From: Rutstroemia sp. NJR-2017a BVV2
Taxonomy: Eukaryota; Ascomycota; Leotiomycetes; Helotiales; Rutstroemiaceae
Reading direction: 5' to 3'
NCBI GenBank assembly: GCA_002946415.1
Contig: NJPS01000012.1
Coordinates: forward strand, 372,001-436,000
Length of the DNA stretch: 64,000 nt
Of the stretch, positions 1-8,947 are shown one piece after another. A program made the position numbers and the translations under genes. The notes under the pieces were generated by a model. The model searched no databases. It was not told the origin of the DNA and was given only the letters and a program-made list of their open reading frames with translations. The stretch's first letter is position 1. Each line of letters starts with the position of its first letter.

Positions 1-42
1 GATCTCGGTGTCCACACGGGCCCCGCTTCTCAAACTCTCAAA

Positions 43-2322
43 ATGGCAAACACGCGACGTGCCTACCAGCCTGTAGATGTTCTTCTCGCGTCAAAGCCTG
101 ATATCCCCCCTGGGACAACATTGGAGGGCCTACTACATGCTGCGGACTCAACAACCAAAAAGGCGGACGTCTTTCTGAAGTATTCAGAGCGACTAGACAT
201 GGCTCTGCAAGAATGGGCAAAAGCTTCATATCTTATAGAGCATCTCATTCCAAACCATGAAGAGTATCATCGACTTACATGGGAGCCTGTCCCAGAAGTG
301 ACAGCGAAGCTTGAACAACTAAAGAAGTGGATCACTGCCGCCAAACCAATATTCAAAGATGTCAGAAAGATCATTAATGAGCACAACTCCGACGTATTTG
401 AACTGGAAGGGCTTAGTAGCTCTCAATTATCTACTCAACTTACGGCTTTTACGGAAGTAAGGTCAATCCCGTCTAATACAGCCCAGAAACCTATTGGTAG
501 CGAGACTCAATGCTCGCCCGAGTCACCCTTTCTTAACAATTTGTCAGAATTAAAGACGGGGGTGTCTTCCGGTTCTGATAAGAATGCTAGTAGTCATACA
601 TTCAAACATTCCATCCTCATCAAGGACAAACAAAATGAGAAGGGCACAGCGACGTCTCAGAAGCCGGACCCGGAATCATCCACTAGCAAGGCAAAAGACT
701 CGATCCAAAGCTCGGACTCAAACCCTATTTCGGAGTCTTCAGAAGAGTTCTTGTCTGACTTTACACCATCCTATCTGTGTCACATCAGAAGCTGCCCTAA
801 CTATCGAGTAGGATTTGAATCCTTGGATGGGCTTCGGCAACATTATCAGACAATTCATGGTCAGGATTACTATCTTTGCGACTATTCCTCTTGCCAGTCT
901 TCTTCGGGCACTTCTATTGCGCCTGGCGCAAAGCTTCGATATCTCCACGCCGATATCAAAGGCTCTGAAGCTGAACTCAGAGACCATTATAGGCTCCATC
1001 ACAAGGAAGACATCGGTGAATCGGAAATACTATCTGCGACTGAGAGAGAATCTCTTCCAGCGTGCCAAATGGAACCTCACTGGTGGAGATGCCCTAAATG
1101 TTTACGTAAAAATAGCCGAAGTGAAGGTTTTAGTTCAAGTTGCGAAGGCTGCCAAAATCTTGGAGAGATTTGGCGGATGCAGGAGAGGATAGTTAGGTAC
1201 GGGTCGGAAGTATCGACCAAGAATCATCCGTTTGATGCGAAGCTGGAAGTAGATTCCAGAAGAAAAAACTCGGAGCTCAGCATGAGTAGCGTTACTACCA
1301 ATTCGGCTGGTATAGATCAGCAAGCACCATCCATCCCGATTGTTTCAAATGAAACTGTAGCTGGAACGTCATATATACACAAGGTATATACCAAAAACGA
1401 ACAAATCCCGTACGAGTTCGTCAAACAACTAGGCCACGGCTCCCTTGGTGTGGTTGATGCAGTTAGATCTAAGGAAGCACAAGATGGCATCATCTTTGCT
1501 CGAAAAACAATCCAATTAAGAAACGTGACGCGCAAAAAATTGTTGCCTCTCATACAACAAGAAGTGGCGGTCCTCAAATTTCTCAGCCACCATCACATTG
1601 TCAAGGTCCTTGACACTTATGAGACTAGTGGAAGACCTCGATACTTCGGGATCTTACTTTCACCGGCTGGCGATGAAGACTTAAGTCACTTCCTTGAACG
1701 AGTTGGCGAGAACAATTCGTCAGAGGAGGATTTGCAGCTGCTAAATAAGTGGCAACTATGTCTTACATCTGCAATAGCATATATACATTCCCAAAATATC
1801 CGTCACAAGGACATTAAACCTAGCAACATGATATGCAAAGGGGGCGAAATCTACCTTACAGATTTCGGCTCTGCACATCAGTTCAATACTGGTTTGACGA
1901 GCTCTACAGATGGTCCTCTAGTCGGTATCACCAGAATGTACAGCGCTCCGGAAGTGATAGCCAATGATCGTAGAGGTCGCCCGGCGGATATGTTTTCCCT
2001 CGGATGTGTCTTTGCGGAAATGGCATCTGTAGTTAATGGGAAAACTGTGGAGGAGTTTGAGGACTATAGAACAGTGCCAATTGAAGATGAACCGGAAACA
2101 TTGACCTCGGTTTACCACGCTACCACTCCTAGGATACTGGCTTGGTTCACGGATTTAGGAGATGACTGGACTGTTTCACTGTTGGAGGACATGCTAGCCG
2201 CGGATCACAATCGTCGTCCAACTGCTGACGCTCTCATGAAGATTCTGAGAGAGCACTATGGGGAGCAGACGTGCCCGTGCCATAAAATATTCCATGAGAA
2301 AACTGAGCTGAATACTTCTTGA
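43..2322 (+). CDS. Zinc-finger protein kinase, atypical HKD catalytic loop
   Basis: Single open frame of 759 aa starting at the first ATG in an A-rich context. The C-terminal third is a Ser/Thr-type protein kinase domain: glycine loop LGHGSLGVV near residue 463, ATP-binding lysine in FARKTI, catalytic loop RHKDIKPSN near 585, DFG near 607 and an APE-like SAPEV. The usual HRD is HKD, so the arginine that normally contacts the activation-loop phosphate is a lysine. Upstream, about residues 245-325, are two C2H2-like units (C-x4-C and H-x4-H spacing), then a RanBP2-like C-x2-C...C-x2-C knuckle near 350-372 starting WWRCPKC. The N-terminal 100 residues look helical and resemble the leader regions of fungal STAND or kinase proteins, which is inference. 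Substrate and pathway are unknown. Kinase identity is firm; the zinc-finger assignments are by eye. Confidence 0.85.
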   Translation: MANTRRAYQPVDVLLASKPDIPPGTTLEGLLHAADSTTKKADVFLKYSERLDMALQEWAKASYLIEHLIPNHEEYHRLTWEPVPEVTAKLEQLKKWITAAKPIFKDVRKIINEHNSDVFELEGLSSSQLSTQLTAFTEVRSIPSNTAQKPIGSETQCSPESPFLNNLSELKTGVSSGSDKNASSHTFKHSILIKDKQNEKGTATSQKPDPESSTSKAKDSIQSSDSNPISESSEEFLSDFTPSYLCHIRSCPNYRVGFESLDGLRQHYQTIHGQDYYLCDYSSCQSSSGTSIAPGAKLRYLHADIKGSEAELRDHYRLHHKEDIGESEILSATERESLPACQMEPHWWRCPKCLRKNSRSEGFSSSCEGCQNLGEIWRMQERIVRYGSEVSTKNHPFDAKLEVDSRRKNSELSMSSVTTNSAGIDQQAPSIPIVSNETVAGTSYIHKVYTKNEQIPYEFVKQLGHGSLGVVDAVRSKEAQDGIIFARKTIQLRNVTRKKLLPLIQQEVAVLKFLSHHHIVKVLDTYETSGRPRYFGILLSPAGDEDLSHFLERVGENNSSEEDLQLLNKWQLCLTSAIAYIHSQNIRHKDIKPSNMICKGGEIYLTDFGSAHQFNTGLTSSTDGPLVGITRMYSAPEVIANDRRGRPADMFSLGCVFAEMASVVNGKTVEEFEDYRTVPIEDEPETLTSVYHATTPRILAWFTDLGDDWTVSLLEDMLAADHNRRPTADALMKILREHYGEQTCPCHKIFHEKTELNTS

Positions 2323-3438
2323 AACTATTGATGGCAATCACAGAGAGCTTACGTTGGAAACTCCGCCCAGTTAAGTCATCTTTAACAAACTACTTGAGTG
2401 GAGACCACATATGACCCCAGCTTCAACCAGGCTGGGGAGCAAATAACCGGTCATTTTGAACGATTTCCCCAGACACGTCTCTGGGTGGTCTTACCCAAGT
2501 TTATAGGACGAACATTATAGACGATCCTTCTATTGCAGCTGAAGATTCCATTATTACAAACTCTTTCAAGAGCTTTAAGATGATCTGCTGTAACTGCTCG
2601 CCACTTCGTTTTGGCACCACACGATTCAACAGTATCTGCGCATCTTCGGGATTCTATTCCAAAAACAATCGAGCGCTGCTTGCTCAACGATTGTTTCTGT
2701 AACAAAATACAAATACTCAGATTATCTACGCATCACGACGGTGCAGTTCTAGACCACACAGACCCCAGCAGATACTCCATTAAAACCAAGCCTCTCAGCT
2801 GACTGCCAAGAAAAGCTGACAAGCTCGTGTATGCGCTATGATCAATCAGACCAGCCGAGCACCTATAACGCACATGCATTACTAGCGATCTACCCCAGTT
2901 TCACATCCCCCGGTTGGAGATCCAACATAAGCACTGAGTGGATATGAATTTTCTGAAGTTTCGGAAATTTCAACCGGCCTGCCGGCAGTGGCATAAGCTT
3001 CTCACTGGCAGTGGCTTGACCAGTCTTTCGGTGTACTGGCTAGGGAGCACAAACACGTGGTGCTCGTTTATGTCATAAGTCTGGAGGGATATGAGGGTTC
3101 TTACTGTAACCGGGTAAACGAGCTGATTTCAGTAAGGATGGATTGAGGGGAAGTAATACTTTGGCTCGAGATTTGTCAACGGTGGAGTCGTGTTTACCTG
3201 ATTTGGCCATACGACGAACCCGAGCTGGATTCGAATGCATGATACATGGTGATAATCAAGTGTGATGAGTTATTGTGATCACATCGTCACAAATTCATGC
3301 CTTCATGTTGTTGAAGTGATGATTCCTTGGGTATATATTTGGCTATCGTCCTCATCATTAACCACCATCTCAAACTCAACTTCCAATCTCCAACTCAAAC
3401 AAGAAGATCTACATCCCATCAAATCTCAAAACTTCAAT
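2323..3438. other. Intergenic region, no gene seen
   Basis: Only short ORFs without recognisable motifs are present. The distal part (about 3330-3438) is the promoter and leader of the secreted-protein gene. The remainder shows nothing I can assign. Confidence 0.6.
3331..3340 (+). promoter_or_regulatory. TATA-like box upstream of secreted protein gene
   Basis: A GTATATATTT stretch lies about 100 bp before the ATG at 3439. It is followed by a C/A-rich, G-poor leader (about 3355-3435), a leader type common at strongly expressed fungal genes. The role is inferred from position and sequence only. Confidence 0.4.
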
Positions 3439-4009
3439 ATGCGTTTCTCAGTCACCGCCCTTTCAGTTTTGGCTTCGGCCCTACTTCCATCCCTCACCAA
3501 CGCTTGTCTTGGTGTTGATGGCCTCTTCCTCGCAAATGCTGATTGCACCTTCACGCTCTATGCATTCGTTGACGATAACACTGCTTCCACTGTAAGTTAT
3601 TTCCCCGTTCTGCTCTCATTGTCCTCGAGTCGACTTCCCAGCCTTCAATGCCTCCAACACAACCACTACCTGCTTCACTCCCCCCATATCCAATTAACCT
3701 CCTCTCCCTGTTCCTCACTTCAAAGCCCCAAAATACAACCCCCGTCTTCCCCTCCCCCACCATGCTCCCAACCATACTAACACCCCTCTCTAGTGTTCCG
3801 GCAAAGGCAGCACCTCCGCCACCGGCCCCTGGACGGGTCTCTGCCCCTCAGGTTACTCGCTCACCGTCTCCGCGGGAGCAACTTCCTTGACCTACAGCAA
3901 TGGAACCGGAACTTATACCCGAGGTCTTAAGTTGACTGATCCGGCTTTCTTGACTGATTGCAAGTCAAGCAGCTTTGTTAGTTCGCCGAATGATTGTATT
4001 TCCTCTTAA
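3439..4009 (+). CDS. Small secreted cysteine-rich protein
   Basis: Two exons, 3439-3591 and 3794-4009, joined in phase 0 to give 122 aa. The 202-bp intron begins GTAAGT and ends with an exact TACTAAC branch site followed by CTCTCTAG. The N-terminus is a classic signal peptide: basic MRF, a hydrophobic core and a likely cleavage after residue 22 (TNA before C23). The mature chain of about 100 aa has six cysteines (23, 36, 52, 68, 107, 119), which could form three disulfides, and is rich in Ser, Thr and Gly with no catalytic motif. I do not recognise the family. Size, secretion signal and even cysteine number fit an apoplastic effector-like or surface protein, which is inference. The start was chosen because the upstream in-frame methionines would bury the signal peptide. 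The stop codon abuts a G-rich tandem repeat. Confidence 0.72.
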
Positions 4010-4067
4010 ATGGGGGCAGGGGCACTGAAATGGGGGGAGGGGCACTGAAATGGGGGGATGGGGTGAT
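4008..4067 (+). repeat. 20-bp G-rich tandem repeat at gene end
   Basis: Two near-identical 20-bp units, each starting AAATGGGGG and ending GGGGCACTG (4008-4027, 4028-4047), are followed by a partial, diverged third unit. The array overlaps the last two bases of the secreted-protein stop codon (TAA at 4007-4009). Confidence 0.8.
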
Positions 4068-4551
4068 GGGGAGATGGAATTGGTGGTTGGGTATGAAATG
4101 TTATGAAGGCACGGTTGGCTGTGCTCCAGCTCGGAAAAAGAAAGAGAGGGATGGCTACAATGCAGAGGCGCTTATCACATGCAGCAATAATATATGCATC
4201 GTCTGAAACTTCCGTGATAATCCATAAAGTGACAGAATGAATTCACGTCGAATGATAACATCCATTTCCCCCAGCAATAGCGTGCCGACTCACATGGGCC
4301 CTAAACTCCTTACTCCAAACCCCCTGAATTCTTTCCTCCGAGAAGTCAATTTCTAACCTACCAAAAGCCGAACCCCTCCTTAAGTGCCAAAAAATTTCGC
4401 CATCTCACCAAAACTAAACCGTCTATGTCCACTAAGTTAATTCAAGGGGACTGGGGGCGTTCCGAACCCCACAAAGCCAAACCGCACCCCACTGAAAAAT
4501 TTTCTAAGAATAATATTATAAATAGGCACCCCTCAATAATAATAAATACCA
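4068..4551. other. Intergenic region, no gene seen
   Basis: G-rich up to about 4100, then C-rich and G-poor from about 4260 to 4500. No coding frame with recognisable motifs. The 60 bp immediately before the tRNA are A/T-rich, as expected upstream of a Pol III gene. Confidence 0.5.
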
Positions 4552-4677
4552 GGACAGATGGCCGAGTGGTTATGGCGTGTGACTCAAGCTCTTATTTCAT
4601 ATAAGCTTCGCTGATTTAAAAATCAGTGGGTATTCTCATGGGCGTAGCCCGCGGGGGTTCGAATCCCCCTCTGTTCA
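4552..4677 (+). tRNA. tRNA-Leu(CAA) with intron
   Basis: The acceptor stem GGACAGA pairs with TCTGTTC (4670-4676), with discriminator A at 4677. The D arm has GCC/GGC pairing. The T arm is GGGGG-TTCGAAT-CCCCC. A long variable arm of the form GGC-GTA-GCC marks a class II tRNA. The anticodon stem is 4578-4582 (TGTGA) paired with 4636-4640 (TCATG, with two G-U pairs). The anticodon CAA is at 4585-4587 and reads the leucine codon TTG. An intron of about 46 nt (near 4589-4634) sits just 3' of the anticodon, the standard eukaryotic position and also where intron-containing tRNA-Leu(CAA) carries it in yeast. Confidence 0.93.
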
Positions 4678-4712
4678 TTTTTTTGTGGTTTTGGGGGTTT
4701 CAATGGAGAGGG

Positions 4713-4805
4713 GGAGTTGAATTTTTGGGGGGTTGATGGAGGGGTGAGAAGTTTTTGGGGGATTGATGAAGGGAGTTGAATTTTTGGGGAGCTGGAAGAG
4801 GGGAC
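4713..4805 (+). repeat. About 30-bp G/T-rich imperfect tandem repeat
   Basis: Three imperfect units follow one another just downstream of the tRNA. Each carries a core of GAATTTTTGGGG or GAAGTTTTTGGGG followed by a TTGATGRAGGG-like tail, with a period near 30 bp. Confidence 0.65.
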
Positions 4806-5685
4806 GGATAGGAGTTCTGAGTATGGGATTATATGTATGGGATTTGGAGGGTAAAGGGAGAAGAGGCAGGAGGCCAAGCTTTATTGATGGGTTTTTTTGT
4901 GTGTTGTGGAAGGCGAGGTAATTGGCGGGGTATTTTTGTGGAATGGCTCTCCGGCGCAGAAGTAACAGACCGACAACAATGCTTTAAATACAGTTGGACA
5001 ATGAAAATATAATAATGTTTTAGACTATCTGGATTATCTATTTGACAATAAGTAACCAGCTAAAATAAATTGTCCTAAATCGGCATGTTTTTTCTACTCC
5101 GAAGAGAATGGGTCGCGGGCGGAAGAAGTCATTCAGCAACAGAGTATTGAAATAAAGTAAAATATAACGCTATAATAGAAGTTATCCTGTCTAGAAGATA
5201 GGAACCGGCAATCACTATATACATCGATTCTACTCATACAGAATACCGACAAACATCAAGCAATTCATGTTGCACTGCAAACCCGGGGCAGTTCCCACAA
5301 AGTTCGAAAGAGCGGACAGAAACGGAAATTCTAGGTAAGGCGATGGAAGGGTTTGGAGATATAAGATGGGTCGAGGCTCGGGGTGCTAGATATCTTCTAT
5401 TGCGACCTGCAGTTTACCTCGCTGTAGACTTATACCTGCTCGGGTCACGGTAACTATCCCGTTGGAGATATTAAACGACGATAAACAACCTCAAAAGGCT
5501 AAATGTGGATTATCACTGTATAGTTTAATAAGTTCTGAAAAACCGATTAGTGCTGATTTTCAATTTTCAAATCTTCGTCAGATTTCTGCATAGATTAAAA
5601 ATCAGAATACATCCCCGCTCAACCAGATATTACCCCACAACTCCTAGGAACAGCTAATCACCCCCTCACAGCTCCCTCTCCCATC
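4806..5685. other. Intergenic region, upstream of amidohydrolase
   Basis: A/T-rich sequence without a credible coding frame. The last 60 bp before the ATG at 5686 are C-rich and G-poor, like a fungal 5' leader. Confidence 0.5.
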
Positions 5686-6981
5686 ATGTCTCTAACCCAA
5701 ATCCTCGAGACCCATCGCCCCAATCTCTCCCCCTACGAGAACCTCTACAAACACTTCCACTCCCACCCCGAGCTCTCCAACCAAGAAGCCGCCACCGCAT
5801 CCACCATCATCTCGCACCTACGCACCCTCTCCCCCGACCTCGTGATCCGCTCCTCCATCGGCGGCCATGGAATCGCCGCTATCCTTCCCAACGGCCCCGG
5901 CCCTACCGTCCTCTCCCGCGCCGACATGGACGCCCTCCCCATCGCCGAACTCACCCGCCTCCCCTACGCCAGCACCCAGCGCTCCCCCGATCTCCACCCC
6001 GTCATGCACGCCTGCGGCCACGACATGCACATGACGTGTCTGCTAGCCTACACCGAACTCATGATTTCCGCACGGGCCCAATGGAGCGGAACCCTCGTTC
6101 TGGTGTTCCAGCCCGCAGAGGAGCGCGGCACCGGCGCGCAGAGTATGGTTGATGACGGCTTGTACGACGTTTCTCGTCATGCGGTGCCCATCCCGGACGT
6201 TGTATTCAGCGGACATGTAGTCCCTGCGCGCGCAGGCGTCATCGGGATCCGTCCCGGGACAATGGCCAGCTCGTGCGATAATCTGCGCGTGACGTTCCAT
6301 GGGCGGGGCGGGCACGCGTCGATGCCGGAGCGGCTGGTGGATCCGATCGTGATGGCTGCGAGCGCGGTGGTAAGGCTTCAAACGCTGGTGTCGCGGGAGG
6401 TGCATCCGAGCGAGCATGCGGTGGTGACGGTGGCGAGTTTTGTTTCGGGGGGCCCGGCGGAGAATGTGGTGGGGGATGAGGCGGTTATTACGGTGGATAT
6501 TAGGGCGAATACGCAGGAGACGAGGAGCAGGTTAGGGGAGGGGGTGAGGAGGATTGTGAGCGCTGAGAGTGTGGCGTCGAGGGCGGTGAAGCCGCCGACG
6601 ATAGAGCAGACGAGGAGTTTTCCGGTGACGGTTAATGATGCGGTGGTTACTGAGCGGGTGGGAAAGGCTTTCCAGGATCATTTCGGTGCGGGGGAAGATA
6701 GCTACGTGGAGGACTTCCCCCGGCTTAGCTTCAGTGAGGATTTCTGCATTTTGGCATCCGCGGTGGACAAACCTGCATTGCTATTTGCGTATGGTTGTAC
6801 CGCACCGGATAAATTTGATCAGGCGAAGAAAGATGGTACGTTAGCTGAGAGTATACCAGGTAATCATAGCTCGTTATTTGTTCCTGCGATCTTTCCCACG
6901 ATGCAAGTTGGTATCGATGCGTACGCGTTGAGCGCTCTGGCTTGGCTAGCGGGGAATCAGGGATCTAATAGTGAGCTATAG
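5686..6981 (+). CDS. M20D-family amidohydrolase / peptidase
   Basis: Intronless, 431 aa. Metal-dependent hydrolase of the M20D group, whose members cleave N-acyl or aminoacyl amides (hippurate, IAA-amino acid conjugates, N-acetyl-amino acids). Visible motifs: MHACGHDMH near residues 106-114 (metal-binding Cys and His), PAEERG near 142 (catalytic and metal-binding Glu), SGHV near 176, a lid or dimerisation segment rich in Gly and His around 205-300 (RGGHAS, GGPAENVVGDEA), and a final GNHSSLF metal-ligand motif near 394. There is no signal peptide, so it is probably cytosolic. The specific substrate cannot be read from sequence. Third codon positions are almost all C in the first half and mostly G in the second half, although the frame is intact throughout. 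It stands between two gene-poor gaps with no partner gene beside it. Confidence 0.9.
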   Translation: MSLTQILETHRPNLSPYENLYKHFHSHPELSNQEAATASTIISHLRTLSPDLVIRSSIGGHGIAAILPNGPGPTVLSRADMDALPIAELTRLPYASTQRSPDLHPVMHACGHDMHMTCLLAYTELMISARAQWSGTLVLVFQPAEERGTGAQSMVDDGLYDVSRHAVPIPDVVFSGHVVPARAGVIGIRPGTMASSCDNLRVTFHGRGGHASMPERLVDPIVMAASAVVRLQTLVSREVHPSEHAVVTVASFVSGGPAENVVGDEAVITVDIRANTQETRSRLGEGVRRIVSAESVASRAVKPPTIEQTRSFPVTVNDAVVTERVGKAFQDHFGAGEDSYVEDFPRLSFSEDFCILASAVDKPALLFAYGCTAPDKFDQAKKDGTLAESIPGNHSSLFVPAIFPTMQVGIDAYALSALAWLAGNQGSNSEL

Positions 6982-8947
6982 TGAAGAGAAAGACCATTTG
7001 GGGCTCGTGTTAGTGATAGTGCCGGGTAGCATATCAGTATGTAGCGTATCATCAAGCAAGTGCATTCCCCTTAATGATCTGGTCGTTGCTCTACATACCT
7101 GCGATAGATGAAGCGCCTGTTGTAAGGCCGAAAGTGCAGCTACTCCTGAAGATTGAATGGTGCTGCATATAGCTGTTCTGTCTCACACTTGGGCCTTGGC
7201 TCGGGAGGTAGGTCCTACCAAATGAACCACTGGATGGAGACAGGTGGACATCTGTAAATCCAAAAATGCAACCACCCCCGTAAAGTTACCATTACAGCAC
7301 ATTACAGCCGGCCTATCCCACCTTTCCAAGAGCCCTCAGCATCTGTCCCGTGACCTTCTCACTCCATAACTTCACTCCTCAAGTAGCAGCACAGCTACCG
7401 CTCTAATATTACTATCCAACATAGTTCAATAAACCTCCAGGAAAGAATCGCTTATACAGCATAACCCACGGCTCTCCCCAAATACAACATTCCCTATGAG
7501 AAACCGGATAGACACCGTAACAACCACTTCACTAGAAATAGCATTACCCAGCACCAGGGGGTGTACTAACCACCCGACCAACTTCTGATTGTTCAAGCAA
7601 TATTTGAACATTATGAACTAATATACACTTAAGTACAATTATATATCTGATTGTTTAAATGAAATTTGGACATTGAGAATATCGAAGTTTTGAAGTTGGT
7701 CGGATAGTTAGTACATCCTCTGATGCAGCTTCCCATCTCACTCTTTCACTTCATCCCTCCATCACCCCGTCACTTCCCAAGCAGTACATTTATATTCCCT
7801 TAATATAAACAGTAATCTATAATCCTCGAAAGGATGAATCCACCTCTCAACCACCGCACTTCCAACTCCTTCCCTATAATCCATCACACCCGTGTACTTC
7901 ACCCTTTCCCTTCCCGCAGTATATAAAACCTAGATATTTCACACCTCACCTAATTAACAGAACACGATACCAATATATTTTAACTTCTCACTCACTCCAC
8001 AACTCTCGATATCTCGTTATCGCCTTTTTGGGGAATCTATCTTCTTGTTGCTGGTTTCGTGGGCTGGGAAGATAGCATAACTTATAAACAAATTGAATTA
8101 CTTAATATATAGGAAAGAAAAATACTTAACCCCATGATCCCATCCATCCGCACTCCCTTCAAGTCCTACTACCTCGGACCCACTTCACAATAAGTAATAT
8201 TATATTTTAATCTACACTCCTAGCATCTCAATACCTTCTAATCTATCACAGTTTCCAATGAGAATAACTTGCTCTACAACCTTTCCCCTACAAGCTCCGC
8301 CCCTTATAGGCTGCGACATGGGTACCTATAGGTTAGTAATTACCCTCTTCAACCCACCTACGGATACCCATAGGTAGGTTTTTTTTAACTATCCCAACCT
8401 ACCTACCTACCCAATCCTAGCACCGAAATTAATATTCCCTCTACTCTCCTTCAACACCCCTTGGCTCCTCCTCCTTGCCACAATATATCCGCCTCAGCAT
8501 ACCCGCCTCAATATATCCACTATCCTCTCCCCTACCCTCCCCTCCCATTCCATCCCATCCCAATTCAGACACCTAACCCCCAGCCAACAGCGTCCGTACC
8601 TCACTCTTTGAAAAAACGAGTTAGATAGTATTATCAGTCTTTAATCTTCAGTATTTATATTGTTTTTTATATTGTATACTATGTACAAATCTTCTCGATA
8701 TAATATGACCTTGTATAAATAACTGCGGACTACAGACCGCAGTCTAGAGTCCAAATCAGAGAGATATATCCATCCTATTCCCTTCCCGCTGAGCTATATA
8801 CCCCACGTCACCCTACCCCATCAACCAAACTCCTTATCATGAACCACACTCAATCCCCTACTCCGATGCCCCTTATTCCTCCTCTTCCTCACTCCCACTT
8901 CCCCTCAATCCCTCCTCATATCTCCTTCTCACCTCCCCCCCTCCTCC
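6982..8947. other. Gene-poor, repeat-bearing intergenic region
   Basis: No supportable gene. It contains the structured repeat near 7563-7714, long A/T-rich pyrimidine-biased stretches and TACC/TAGG runs near 8370-8415. The C-rich DNA near 8850-9170 is mostly the antisense of the last exon of the neighbouring transcription factor. Confidence 0.55.
7563..7714. repeat. Imperfect inverted repeat element with internal direct repeats
   Basis: The 23-bp arm at 7563-7585 (GTACTAACCACCCGACCAAC plus TTC) matches the reverse complement of 7692-7714 at 21 of 23 positions. Between the arms, a 28-bp motif beginning CTGATTGTT occurs twice as a diverged direct repeat (about 7585 and 7647, spacing 62 bp). 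The interior is A/T-rich. This looks like a small non-autonomous element or a decayed repeat. No transposase frame or clear target-site duplication was found. Confidence 0.6.

Noticed and set aside
7426..7611. 61-codon minus-strand frame near the inverted repeat as a transposon gene
   Set aside because: Too short, no transposase or reverse-transcriptase motif, and it partly overlaps the repeat arm.
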